56,495 nucleotides of DNA from an uncultured bacterium (lineage in GTDB: Bacteria > Verrucomicrobiota > Verrucomicrobiia > CAIQCK01). Under the pieces are notes generated by a model. That model was not told the origin of the DNA and ran no database searches. It worked only from the letters and a program-made list of their open reading frames with translations. The position numbers and the translations under genes were made by a program. Shown here in pieces: positions 1 to 8,112 of this stretch. The stretch lies in NCBI GenBank assembly GCA_903870275.1, contig CAIQCK010000126.1:1-56495 (forward strand), given 5' to 3'. The number at the start of each line of letters is the position of its first letter. The first letter of the stretch is position 1.

Positions 1-51
1 CATGATCGTCAACCGATCCCGTTCCTTCCGACTCATCGTTAATGTCTCCAT
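1..51 (-). CDS. ISNCY-type transposase, N-terminal fragment (runs off left edge)
   Basis: Seventeen codons are visible on the minus strand, reading METLTMSRKERDRLTIM. From memory this matches the start of ISNCY-family transposases, where 'LTMSRKE..RL.VM' precedes a helix-turn-helix region. The rest of the gene lies outside the window. The start ATG is at 49-51 and no clear ribosome binding site precedes it. The repeat pair at 87-122 lies upstream and looks like the transposon end. The family call rests on a short peptide, so it is likely but not certain. Confidence 0.6.
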   Translation of the reverse strand, partial: METLTMSRKERDRLTIM

Positions 52-86
52 CTTGTGACCGGAGTTGCTACCGCAACCCCGTCCCA

Positions 87-122
87 AAGGGGACATTTCT
101 ATTGAGTTACAAGGGGGACATT
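87..122. repeat. Paired direct repeats at the end of the left-edge IS
   Basis: Two near-identical 12-mers, AAGGGGACATTT at 87-98 and AAGGGGGACATT at 111-122, lie 24 bp apart just upstream of the transposase start. Repeated sites in a terminal region are typical of places where a transposase binds. The element probably ends near position 125, immediately before the sequence of the adjacent enolase-superfamily gene. The exact boundary needs the opposite end of the element. Confidence 0.5.
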
Positions 123-194
123 CTCATGGAGTTCCGACATCCCCATATCGTGGCCTTTCCTTCCCGCGCCGGTTCGGTTACTCTCAGCGCCCTT

Positions 195-1550
195 ATGAAA
201 TCTTTGCCGACCGATATCTCCATTCGCGAAGTCGAAACCAGTTTTGAACACCACGCCTACCGCACGCCGATCAAGTTCGGCGGCGTGGCGGTGTCGCATT
301 GCACGCTGCTGAACGTCCGCATCCGCGTCCGCACGCGCACCGGACGCGAGGCCGAGGGCAGCGGCTCGATGCCGCTCGGCAGCGTCTGGTCGTATCCCAG
401 CAAGACCATCCCGGAAGCAGACCGGCTGGAGGCAATGAAGGCGCTGGCGGAAAAAATCGGCGGCCTGCTGCGCGACAGCGACCTTTGCGCGCACCCCGTG
501 GAGTTGAGCCACGAACTGGAGCCGGCGGCGCTGAAGCTCGGGGCGAAGGTGACCCGCGCGCGCAAGCTGGCCGAGCCGGTGCCGAAGCTTTGCACGGTGG
601 TGGTCTTCAGCCCGTTCGACGCGGCGCTGCACGACGCCTACGGCAAGGTCCACGGCCGCCACGTCTATGACTGCTACGGCGCCGAGTGGATGAACGCCGA
701 CATCGCGCGCTACCTCGACCCGTCGTTCGCCGGCGAGTATCTCGACCGCTACTCGCTGCGCCGACCGAAGGCGCGGATGCCGCTTTATCATCTCATCGGC
801 GCGCTCGACGCGCTCACCGACGCCGACGTGAAGGAGCGGCTGCACGACGGCCTGCCGAACACGCTCGGCGAGTGGATCGTGAAGGACCAGCTCACGCACC
901 TGAAGATCAAGCTCAACGGCGACAACGCGGAGTGGGACGTGAACCGCGTGCTGGCCGTCGAGCGCGTCGTCGCCGAGACGCAGGCGCGTCGCGGCGTGGA
1001 GCGGTGGGTGTATTCGCTCGACTTCAACGAGCAGTGCAAGAACGTGGACTATCTGCTGGAAGTCTTGAAGCGCGTGAAGGAGGGCAGCCCGGTGGCATTC
1101 GGCCGCGTCGCCTACGTGGAGCAGCCAACGGCGCGCGACCTCAAGGCGCACCCGGAAAACAAGATGCACGCGGCGGCGGCGTTGAAGCCGGTGGTGATTG
1201 ACGAATCGCTGACGGATTACGAGACGTTCCTGCTGGCGCGCGAGCAGGGTTACAGCGGCGTGGCGTTGAAGGCGTGCAAGGGCCAGAGCCAGGCGCTGCT
1301 GATGGCCGCGGCGGCGCAGAAGCGCGACATGTTCCTCTGCGTGCAGGACCTGACGTGTCCCGGCCAGTCGTTCCTGCACAGCGCGGGACTGGCCGCGCAC
1401 ATCGGCCCGGTGACGGCCATCGAAGGCAACTCGCGCCAATACTGCCCCGCAGCCAACGTCGAGTGGGCGAAGAAGTTCCCCGGCGTGTTCACCGTGCGCG
1501 AAGGCACGATCGAGACGGGATGTTTGGAGCAGGTCGGGCTGGGACACTGA
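195..1550 (+). CDS. Mandelate racemase/muconate lactonizing (enolase superfamily) enzyme
   Basis: A 451-residue enolase-superfamily enzyme that would abstract the alpha proton of a carboxylate substrate using Mg2+. The N-terminal capping domain ends near residue 120 and a TIM barrel follows. Visible barrel residues are the KxK pair in LKIKLNG (about K237/K239), D276 in LDFNE, E309 in VEQP, and the D336/E337 pair in VIDES, which supply the general base and metal ligands in this superfamily. Substrate (sugar acid, dipeptide or muconate type) cannot be assigned. ATG 195 was chosen because family similarity begins there; ATG 126 is also in frame but abuts the IS end. The IS has probably replaced the native promoter region. 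The gene is convergent with nadK across a palindromic element. Confidence 0.85.
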   Translation: MKSLPTDISIREVETSFEHHAYRTPIKFGGVAVSHCTLLNVRIRVRTRTGREAEGSGSMPLGSVWSYPSKTIPEADRLEAMKALAEKIGGLLRDSDLCAHPVELSHELEPAALKLGAKVTRARKLAEPVPKLCTVVVFSPFDAALHDAYGKVHGRHVYDCYGAEWMNADIARYLDPSFAGEYLDRYSLRRPKARMPLYHLIGALDALTDADVKERLHDGLPNTLGEWIVKDQLTHLKIKLNGDNAEWDVNRVLAVERVVAETQARRGVERWVYSLDFNEQCKNVDYLLEVLKRVKEGSPVAFGRVAYVEQPTARDLKAHPENKMHAAAALKPVVIDESLTDYETFLLAREQGYSGVALKACKGQSQALLMAAAAQKRDMFLCVQDLTCPGQSFLHSAGLAAHIGPVTAIEGNSRQYCPAANVEWAKKFPGVFTVREGTIETGCLEQVGLGH

Positions 1551-1577
1551 TCGGAGCCGCCGTGCCGTAGCCGCCGT

Positions 1578-1979
1578 GCCGTAGCTGCCGACGTAAGGAG
1601 GCAGAGTTCTCGGCACGTGACCGGAACGAGTTGGGTTGACGCTTGCGACGCTCGACGCGCGGCGGGATCGTCGCGCCAGTCCCTCCGCCTATCCATGAAC
1701 CTGCCAGTCAGGGCGGCGGCGAGAGAAGTTCCTGTAATACACCGTAGTGGGAGACACCAAGCGGCATTGTGTCTGGCACAATCTTCACGTGAAGCCGAAG
1801 GCCTTGGACTGCTGTAGGAACTACAGCTCTTGCCGCTGGTGGTCCGACAGCGAAAGCTGCGATGCTCGCAGCAGTCCAAAGCCTTCGGCTTCATCCATAG
1901 AAACAGCCAGGGCAACCCAATTCATGGTCCGGACGCGTCAACGCCGAGTTGAAGTTCTCTCCACGTCGGCGGCTACGGC
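1578..1979. repeat. MITE-like element with imperfect terminal inverted repeats
   Basis: The gap between the two convergent genes (1551-1991) contains no convincing gene. It is bounded by inverted copies of a 17-mer: GCCGTAGCTGCCGACGT at 1578-1594 and its complement with one difference at 1963-1979. Further in, GAGTTGGGTTG (1628-1638) faces CAACCCAATTC (1913-1923). A strong palindrome (1791-1892) sits inside. A 14 bp direct repeat (GCCGCCGTGCCGTA) occurs twice at 1556-1583. The arrangement resembles a small non-autonomous mobile element or a large palindromic intergenic repeat. Confidence 0.45.
1791..1892. repeat. Long palindrome with 24 bp arms
   Basis: Positions 1791-1814 and 1869-1892 are reverse complements over 24 bp with one mismatch. 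Next to the left arm a second hairpin, GCTGTAG-GAA-CTACAGC (1811-1827), is perfect. Transcribed from either side this would fold strongly, and it lies between two convergent genes, so it may stop transcription in both directions. There is no T-tract, so it is not a standard intrinsic terminator. Confidence 0.7.
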
Positions 1980-1991
1980 GAAAATCCCCCG

Positions 1992-2831
1992 CTAGACGTT
2001 CGCGCCGCTCCAGTTCAGTTTGCGGCGCAGGGTCTCGAAGTAGGAATAGCCCTCGGGCAGCACGATCTGGAAGTGGCGGCTGTCGCGGCGCACGCGGATG
2101 GTGTCCAGGCTTCGCAGCCGCACCCGCACCTGGCCGTCCACCGTCAGCACCAGCTCCTCCGGCTGGCTCAGGATGCGCGCTTCCACCACCGCCGAGCGGC
2201 CCACCACCACCGAGCGGTTTGTGAGCGAGTGCGGGCAGATCGGCGTCATCACAAACGCTTCCGTCCCCGGCGTCAGGATCGGCCCGCCGGCGCTCATCGA
2301 GTAGGCAGTCGAGCCGGTCTGTGTCGCAAAAATCATCCCGTCGCAGACGTAATCGGTCAGCGGCTCGCCGTCAATGTCCACCGCCATCCGTACCACACGC
2401 GCCGCCGCGCCGCGGGAGATGACCACGTCGTTCAACGCGAAATGGGAGGCCAGCTTCCGCTTGCCCCGCAAGATGTCCGCTTTCAACAGCGACCGCGATC
2501 GCAGCACGCAGCGGCCCGCGAGCACCGCCTTCAACGCCTTCGCCATGCCCTCGGCCGGCACGACCGTGAGGAAACCGAGCGCGCCCGCGTTGATGCCCAG
2601 CACCGGCGTCTGCGCGTCGTTCATCTCGCGCGCCGCGCGAAGCATTGTCCCGTCGCCGCCGAACACCAGCAGCAGTTGCGAGCGCGCCGCCACCGCGGCC
2701 ACGTCCTCGCTCGCGTCCAGCACGCGCACGCCCGCGCGCCGGAGCAGCGCGCCGGCCTCGCGCGCCAGTTGCCGCGCGCTCTTTTTCTCGGCGTTGATCA
2801 CCAACCCGACGGTTTTTATTTCCGCAAACAA
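1992..2831 (-). CDS. nadK: NAD kinase
   Basis: ATP-NAD kinase of 279 residues, which makes NADP from NAD in the cytoplasm. The diagnostic GGDGT motif is at residues 58-62 after a Rossmann-like N-terminus (KTVGLVINAEKK). Conserved NAD-binding segments follow, including LGINAGALGFLT, NDVVISRG, DGMIFATQTGSTAYS, and the ICPHSL motif near the C-terminus. The start is best placed at TTG 2831: a GGAG lies 8 bp upstream at 2840-2843, and no in-frame ATG gives a normal length. The coding region overlaps the end of tlyA by 16 bp, so the two are probably translated together. Downstream is the palindromic element. Confidence 0.93.
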   Translation of the reverse strand: MFAEIKTVGLVINAEKKSARQLAREAGALLRRAGVRVLDASEDVAAVAARSQLLLVFGGDGTMLRAAREMNDAQTPVLGINAGALGFLTVVPAEGMAKALKAVLAGRCVLRSRSLLKADILRGKRKLASHFALNDVVISRGAAARVVRMAVDIDGEPLTDYVCDGMIFATQTGSTAYSMSAGGPILTPGTEAFVMTPICPHSLTNRSVVVGRSAVVEARILSQPEELVLTVDGQVRVRLRSLDTIRVRRDSRHFQIVLPEGYSYFETLRRKLNWSGANV

Positions 2832-3589
2832 ATCAAAAACTCCTTGTTGCCGGCCGGGCCGAGCAGCGGCGACTCGATGATGCCGTCGCAGCGCATGCCC
2901 AGTTCTTTCGTCGCAAACGTCTTCACCGCGTCCACCACGCGCCGGCGCACGGCCTCGTCCTTCACCACGCCGCCCTTGCCGACATCCTTCGGCCCGGCTT
3001 CGAACTGCGGCTTGATGAGGGCAATAATAACCCCGCTGTCGCAGGTTGTCGAGATGGTGCCGGCCACTTTGCCGCCCGCCGGTTTCAACAACTCCTTCGC
3101 CGCCGGCAGCACCTTGGCCAGCCCGATGAACGCCAGGTCCATCGTCACGATGTCCACCGTCTCGCCGAGCTGCTGCCGCTGGAGATGGCGTGCGTTGACG
3201 CCGTCGTGCACCGTGACGCGCGGGTCGCGCCGCAGCTTGTAGGCGATCTGTCCCTTGCCGACATCCACCGCGTGGACGCGCGCCGCGCCGCGTTGCAGCA
3301 GGCAGTCCGTGAACCCGCCCGTGGAAGCGCCGAGGTCCGCGCACACCGCGCCGGCGACGCGGATTTTGAAATGCTCGAGCGCCGCCTCCAGCTTGTGGCC
3401 GCCGCGGCTGACGAATTTCTCCTCCGCCTTCAACTCGATGGCGGCGTCCGTCGCGACCTCCGTGCTGGGTTTGTCCGTGACCTGACCCGCCACGAGGACC
3501 TGCCCCGCCATGATGGCGCGTTTGGCCTTCTCGCGGCTCTCGCACAGCCCGCGCTCCACCATCAATACATCCAGCCGCCGTTTCTCCAT
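2816..3589 (-). CDS. tlyA: TlyA family rRNA (cytidine-2'-O)-methyltransferase
   Basis: A 257-residue protein with an N-terminal S4 RNA-binding domain (about residues 1-65; RRLDVLMVERGLCESREKAK) and an FtsJ-like SAM methyltransferase domain (from about 80; ADLGASTGGFTDCLLQ as SAM-binding motif I, MDLAFIGL in the catalytic region). TlyA proteins 2'-O-methylate ribosomal RNA cytidines, and in some species the methylation affects capreomycin sensitivity. Length is typical. It precedes and overlaps nadK; a tlyA-nadK pairing is common in bacteria. Upstream (3590-3730) is a short gap with ACGGAT repeats and one copy of a dispersed 14-mer. Confidence 0.9.
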   Translation of the reverse strand: MEKRRLDVLMVERGLCESREKAKRAIMAGQVLVAGQVTDKPSTEVATDAAIELKAEEKFVSRGGHKLEAALEHFKIRVAGAVCADLGASTGGFTDCLLQRGAARVHAVDVGKGQIAYKLRRDPRVTVHDGVNARHLQRQQLGETVDIVTMDLAFIGLAKVLPAAKELLKPAGGKVAGTISTTCDSGVIIALIKPQFEAGPKDVGKGGVVKDEAVRRRVVDAVKTFATKELGMRCDGIIESPLLGPAGNKEFLICLRK

Positions 3590-3653
3590 GCCGTCACAGT
3601 AACCCCGCGCGGCGGCGATTCAATGCGAAAAACCGAAAGGGGAAAACATGAGC

Positions 3654-3681
3654 CACGGATGGACACGGATGAAACACGGAT
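3654..3681. repeat. Three CACGGAT units spaced 10-11 bp
   Basis: CACGGAT occurs at 3654-3660, 3664-3670 and 3675-3681 in the gap between two minus-strand genes. It looks like a fragment of a short intergenic tandem repeat. The related pattern CACGGATTT occurs around 46918-46940. No function is visible. Confidence 0.5.
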
Positions 3682-3730
3682 AGGAGGAAGGACAGACAAA
3701 ACCCGGAGGGAGGAATTTGGATCACGCTGG

Positions 3731-4888
3731 CTATTTTGACGGCGGCTTGGCGTTTTTGTCACTGTCCTCGTCGGACAAGTTGACCTCGGCTATGTCGAAA
3801 TAGAATTGTTCAATCACATTGGTCATCGCTGGACTTCCGGAATACGCAACTTCCCGGCGCTGAAGAGTGCCTATGGCCTTAACTTTGCGGTCGCGGTGAT
3901 CCAAAATGGATGACCATAAGGCATTGTCATGAGGATCATGAGATACCTGTTCGAAGCTAATTCCCCAATTCTTATGAACGACCCACCAACCATGTTGGCC
4001 AAATGTTAATGTGCCGACCACAGTGATTTTGCGTCCGACCTGAGGAAGCATTTCCTGCTTGAACTTCTTAAATGCAGGAGACGGTCGCGGCACTATTCCT
4101 TCCGTCATTATCTCTTTGAGGACTTTACGCGCAGAGTCACGCGTTGCCGTAGCGAGCTTCGTGCAGTTCACCATATCATCGAGCAGGAAGACAAGAGTCT
4201 CCAAGCGCGTAAACACGACGTGTCCATCCAAATAGACGACATTCATGCCTTCGCCGTGGTTCTTGATGCTCTTGTCCAAAGCCATGATCAACCAGTCGCC
4301 GTCGCTTTTTTGAAACGAATCTGCCGGGTAAGCAATGCAACGGTAGCTGCATAATCGCTCGTCGAAATTACCCTCCATGGGCATGGCTTTCACAGAGGGA
4401 CATTGAAAGATGCGCAAACTAGGCGAGGTCAGGTATTTTGGAAAAAGAGAACCGAATGACGGCGGATATTGGTGGTTATCTTCGTAGTATGCGTTCAGCG
4501 CGAGGTAGATTTGTTTCAGATTTTGCGCACACATCATGCGATTGCTGCGAACAACTGGCCTTGAAAAAGGGTGAAGGGCAACAGCGGCAATAAACAGGAC
4601 CCATAAGCAAATGCTTACAGTGGCTATTCCTTTGCCTGTTAATTGACCGTGGCTTCGGTAAATGACTATCAGAGATGCGACGCCAAGAACTGGGGAGCCG
4701 AAGAAGCACAAAAGAACTATTATCGCATCAACCGGACTCACGGGGGTGAGGTCATGCGGATTATTAACAATCGAGAACAAAAAAATATCCAGCATCCCAA
4801 AAGCACCAGACTCGCCACCGCCAGCCGTGAACGCCGTGGCTTGGGCAATGGCTGTGGAGGATTGGGTGGCTGGTTCATATTCCCTCAT
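3731..4888 (-). CDS. Membrane protein with pseudopilin-like domain, function unknown
   Basis: About 385 residues. The N-terminus is Ala/Thr/Ser-rich. Two hydrophobic segments follow (AIIVLLCFFGSPVLGVASLIVIY and ATVSICLWVLFIAAVAL, described here as two blocks), probably membrane helices. After them comes a section like the globular part of DUF1559-type and type II pseudopilins: MCAQNLKQIYLALNAYYEDNHQYPP, then LYFQ-like core and MNVVYLDGHV. No prepilin peptidase site is visible before the helices, so it is probably not a processed pilin. The C-terminal 150 residues match nothing I recognise. The start at 4888 was chosen because ATGA overlaps the stop of the upstream esterase gene and AAGG lies just before it. 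Confidence 0.6.
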   Translation of the reverse strand: MREYEPATQSSTAIAQATAFTAGGGESGAFGMLDIFLFSIVNNPHDLTPVSPVDAIIVLLCFFGSPVLGVASLIVIYRSHGQLTGKGIATVSICLWVLFIAAVALHPFSRPVVRSNRMMCAQNLKQIYLALNAYYEDNHQYPPSFGSLFPKYLTSPSLRIFQCPSVKAMPMEGNFDERLCSYRCIAYPADSFQKSDGDWLIMALDKSIKNHGEGMNVVYLDGHVVFTRLETLVFLLDDMVNCTKLATATRDSARKVLKEIMTEGIVPRPSPAFKKFKQEMLPQVGRKITVVGTLTFGQHGWWVVHKNWGISFEQVSHDPHDNALWSSILDHRDRKVKAIGTLQRREVAYSGSPAMTNVIEQFYFDIAEVNLSDEDSDKNAKPPSK

Positions 4889-6642
4889 TTCCCTTCGCCC
4901 GGTTTCAACCAGCGCTCGAACCACGCGAGCATTTCGGCGCGCATCTCGGGCGTATAGACGTGGCCGGTGTCGCGATAGACGATGCTCTTGAACCGGTCGG
5001 GCGCGCCGGCGGCGCGATAGACGCCGCTGACTTTTTCCTCGAGGACCTTGATGCCGTCCACGGGCGAGCCGTAGTCAATGTCGCCGGTCAGCGCCAGGAA
5101 CGGCCGCGGGGCCAGCAACGCGAGGACACCCTCGGTGTCGAAGTGTTTCAGCAGGCCGTAGGTGAAGTAGTAGAGGCCGTGCGCCTTGAGGTTGCCGTGG
5201 AGGATGAGGTTTTCGTAGCGCGTCAGGCAGGCGACGCCGACGGTGGCGGCGACACGCTCGTCCACGGCGGCGAGCCACCACGAACGCGTGCTGCCCATGC
5301 TCATGCCGGTGGCGCCGATGCGCTTCGGGTCCACCTCGGGTCGCTGGCTCAGGTAATCGAGCGCGATCTGGTCGTCGCGCACCATCATGCCCCAGACCGT
5401 GCGGCCGAGCCAGAGGTTCAGTTTCAACAGGCTGTTTTGCGTGATATCCGCGTGGGGAATGACGCCACGGCGATAGACATCGCCCGGGCCGCTGGGGACA
5501 TTTTCGGCGCGGTCGCCGTAATACCACGCGTCCGGCGCGACCACAACGTAACCGTTGCGGACGAACGCCTCGCCAATGCTCTCCGGATCGCTGCCGGGCG
5601 TGATCAACGCGTTCTTGTCGGGCGTGGAGGAATGCAGCCAGAGAATGGCGGGCGCGGGCTGCCGCCGCTTCTGCGGCACCAGCACCAGCGCGCTGATGTC
5701 GTTGCCGACGCCATTGTCAATCGAGACGCGTTCGAGCGTGTAACCGTGGCGCAACTCGCGGCTCACCAGCCGCGCCGTGGTCTTCGCAGGACGCGGCGGA
5801 AGGTCACCGAGTGAATCCACCACCGCGCGCAGGACCGACGGGCGCTGCGTCCGCCACGCCGCCGCGTCATCGGGCACGCTGAATTTTCCAATCGGCAGGT
5901 TCTTGTAAGCCGCCGGCACCTCCGCGTCGTGTTCGGCCTCCGCTTTTCGATACTTCGCCGCGGCTTCGGGGCCGCCGGGGTGTGACGGATTCCACTTGGA
6001 GTAATGCAGCACGCTCCACTGCCGCATCACGCAGTCCGCGACCGCCTCCGCGAGACGATCGCAACCCGCGGGCGTGAAGTGCGCGCCATTCGCACCCGGC
6101 ATCGCATCCGCGCCGGCCTGCTCGACAATGCCGTGCAGGTCGTGTACCGGCACGCCGGCCGCGTGCATGACGGCCGTCGCCGCCGCGTTGTAGCGTTTCA
6201 CGTCGGCTTGGCGCTCGTCCTTGACCGGCGTCGTGTTGGCGAACACCACCGCGATGGAAGCTTCCCGCCGCAGGCGTTCCACGATCTGCCGGAGGTTCGA
6301 TTCATACTCCGCCAGCTCGACCTGGCGTTGCCTGCCTTGTTTCGAGCGCGTGAGGTCGTCCAGGCCACAGTTGAAATGCACCACCGCGGGCTTCTCGCGG
6401 ACGAGCCATTCCTCCAGATGCGCCAATATCTGGGCGCTGTCGCCGCCGCTGCCCGCCGGAGTGACGACGATGGCTTTGCCCGCCAGCCGCTTCGCAACGA
6501 GTGGCGCATAGCCGTCCTTGATCGAGTCGCCGATGAGCGCGATTTTCGGCAGGTCGGATGCCGATGGCGTCTTGCTTGGAGCAGCTGCCGAGGCCGTCAG
6601 CGCAAACAGCAGAACCAGTGAGGGCAGGTGAAGTGATTTCAT
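4885..6642 (-). CDS. Exported two-domain esterase: SGNH hydrolase plus alpha/beta hydrolase
   Basis: A 585-residue protein with a signal peptide (MKSLHLPSLVLLFALTASAAA). Residues about 35-220 form an SGNH/GDSL domain with block I GDSIKDGY, GLDD in the place of the usual GxND, and block V GAHFTPAG. Residues about 290-585 form an alpha/beta hydrolase of the acetyl xylan esterase/dienelactone hydrolase kind, with nucleophile elbow GMSMGS, a likely acid in GDIDYGSP and the His in DTGHVYTPE. Both halves keep plausible catalytic residues. It probably de-esterifies plant or algal polysaccharide outside the cytoplasm. A GTG at 6654 is an alternative start; neither start has a strong SD. It is 22 bp after the ceramidase-like gene. 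Confidence 0.8.
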   Translation of the reverse strand: MKSLHLPSLVLLFALTASAAAPSKTPSASDLPKIALIGDSIKDGYAPLVAKRLAGKAIVVTPAGSGGDSAQILAHLEEWLVREKPAVVHFNCGLDDLTRSKQGRQRQVELAEYESNLRQIVERLRREASIAVVFANTTPVKDERQADVKRYNAAATAVMHAAGVPVHDLHGIVEQAGADAMPGANGAHFTPAGCDRLAEAVADCVMRQWSVLHYSKWNPSHPGGPEAAAKYRKAEAEHDAEVPAAYKNLPIGKFSVPDDAAAWRTQRPSVLRAVVDSLGDLPPRPAKTTARLVSRELRHGYTLERVSIDNGVGNDISALVLVPQKRRQPAPAILWLHSSTPDKNALITPGSDPESIGEAFVRNGYVVVAPDAWYYGDRAENVPSGPGDVYRRGVIPHADITQNSLLKLNLWLGRTVWGMMVRDDQIALDYLSQRPEVDPKRIGATGMSMGSTRSWWLAAVDERVAATVGVACLTRYENLILHGNLKAHGLYYFTYGLLKHFDTEGVLALLAPRPFLALTGDIDYGSPVDGIKVLEEKVSGVYRAAGAPDRFKSIVYRDTGHVYTPEMRAEMLAWFERWLKPGEGK

Positions 6643-6664
6643 GGGAGAGTTCACGGGAGTGGCG

Positions 6665-8029
6665 TCAGGGGCCTTTGAGCAGTTCGATGATGGCGCATTT
6701 CATCGGCTGCTCCGACTGCGGCGCGGCGAAGGCCTGAGTCGGTTCGTAGCCGCCTTCGGCAAAGGATTTCTCCAGCGGGATGTAGCCGGGTGCGCCGTCG
6801 CCGTAGCTCGCGGTCGCCACGAAGACGCCGGGGAACTGTTGCTGGGCGAAGAGTTGATACTCGATGAACGCCTCGCCCGGCAAATGCAGCAGGCGGACTT
6901 CATCGCCCAGATGCAAGCTCGTGAACTGGATCGGCACGCCCGCCGCGCACTGGCGCATGAAGCTCACTCGAAACGCCGCGCTGACGCGCGGTGAACGAGC
7001 GGTCGCGCTGTTGGTGATGACCTTCATCATGCGCTCCTCGCTGAAATCAGGATCCGGCTTGAGCAGCACCGGCTTCACTCGCCATTCCAAGCGACCGAGC
7101 GGCATGCGTTTCGACTGCTTCTCGGATGCAACCATTGCCGTATGGATGCGTTCCGCGAGCCGCGCGCGATTCTCCTTGTTGCCGTCGTTGTATTTGCCTG
7201 CGGTGATGTTGCCTCCGCAGCCGGTGAAATACACATGCGGCACGCCGTCATCGCGCGTGCGCCGCTCGCGCGCAATGCCTGCGAAGTCGTGGGAGACCAC
7301 GCCATCGCCGTAGTAGCTCATCGGGTGCGTGGCGTAGTAGTGGAGCACGGCCAGCTTGTGTTCGCCGTTCCAGAAGCTGATCGTCTTGAGCATCGCATCA
7401 ACGGTGCCCTCCGGCTGTTCGCGCAACTTCGCGTCTTTCGTGGCGCTCGTGCGCACGCCGATGACCTTGCCCTCCGCGCCCATGACGCGCCGGTTGGAGG
7501 CAACCTGCTCGACCTTCGCCTCGCTGTACGCGATGTGCGTCAACGGCTCGGCGTGTTTGACCGATGCCTCAACGCTGGCTGCCACTCCCGCCAGCGCACG
7601 CTCCGTCCAATCCACGTCCATAACGCTCACGGGCAAGGCCGTGCCGGCGAGAATTTTGTGCGCCGCGACATCGGCGATGGGCGCGTTGTGCTGATGCAGG
7701 CACTGAACCGCCACGCGCTCGGGCGTTGTGCCCGCCGCCCGCGCCAACTGCTCCCGCCAGCGCACGTGATCGCTGCCGCGAATTTCGCACCAATCCACGG
7801 CGCATAGAACGACGGGTTTGTCCGCGCCGAGAATCACTACACCCAGTGCCAGCAGCGGTTCACTCACACCCGCCACAGGTTTCACCAGTCCACCGCACAG
7901 CGGTGCTCCAACGGGCGGTGTCACATCGCACCGGAAAGTGGTCAAGCGCAAAGCGGGTGGCTCCGCGGCGGCGTAAAGAACGGTGGTCGCAAGCAGAGTG
8001 ACGAGGGTGGGAAGAATGTTTCGCTTCAT
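6665..8029 (-). CDS. Exported neutral ceramidase-like hydrolase
   Basis: A 454-residue protein with a signal peptide (MKRNILPTLVTLLATTVLYAAAE) followed by a domain like the N-terminal part of neutral/alkaline non-lysosomal ceramidases. Visible family signatures are DVTPPVGAPLCGG, CLHQHNAP (zinc-site histidines), YYATHPMSYYGDG, VSHDFAGIARE and GCGGNITAGKYND. It is shorter than true ceramidases and lacks their C-terminal domain. Such short members are frequent in environmental bacteria and their substrates are unknown, so an amide or ester hydrolase role is the safe statement. Start 8029 has GAGG about 9 bp upstream, which favours it over the earlier ATG codons at 8035 and 8053. Confidence 0.8.
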   Translation of the reverse strand: MKRNILPTLVTLLATTVLYAAAEPPALRLTTFRCDVTPPVGAPLCGGLVKPVAGVSEPLLALGVVILGADKPVVLCAVDWCEIRGSDHVRWREQLARAAGTTPERVAVQCLHQHNAPIADVAAHKILAGTALPVSVMDVDWTERALAGVAASVEASVKHAEPLTHIAYSEAKVEQVASNRRVMGAEGKVIGVRTSATKDAKLREQPEGTVDAMLKTISFWNGEHKLAVLHYYATHPMSYYGDGVVSHDFAGIARERRTRDDGVPHVYFTGCGGNITAGKYNDGNKENRARLAERIHTAMVASEKQSKRMPLGRLEWRVKPVLLKPDPDFSEERMMKVITNSATARSPRVSAAFRVSFMRQCAAGVPIQFTSLHLGDEVRLLHLPGEAFIEYQLFAQQQFPGVFVATASYGDGAPGYIPLEKSFAEGGYEPTQAFAAPQSEQPMKCAIIELLKGP

Positions 8030-8112
8030 GTCCATGCACCTCAAAGTCGCCATCGTAGGCCAGAGACTCCTGTCTGGCCAGCCGCAGTTTTGCGCGCAAG
8101 AGAGGCCCGAAC

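Noticed and set aside
99..1616. Long minus-strand open frame opposite the enolase-superfamily gene
   Set aside because: It is an Arg/His/Ala-rich shadow caused by high GC at third positions; the plus-strand frame has the full set of catalytic motifs.
1250..1915. 221-codon minus-strand frame
   Set aside because: It runs across the palindromic element and the antisense of the enolase-superfamily gene; no motif.
3731..4888. Type IV pilin or type II secretion pseudopilin
   Set aside because: There is no prepilin peptidase cleavage site and two N-terminal helices instead of one; only the globular part is similar.
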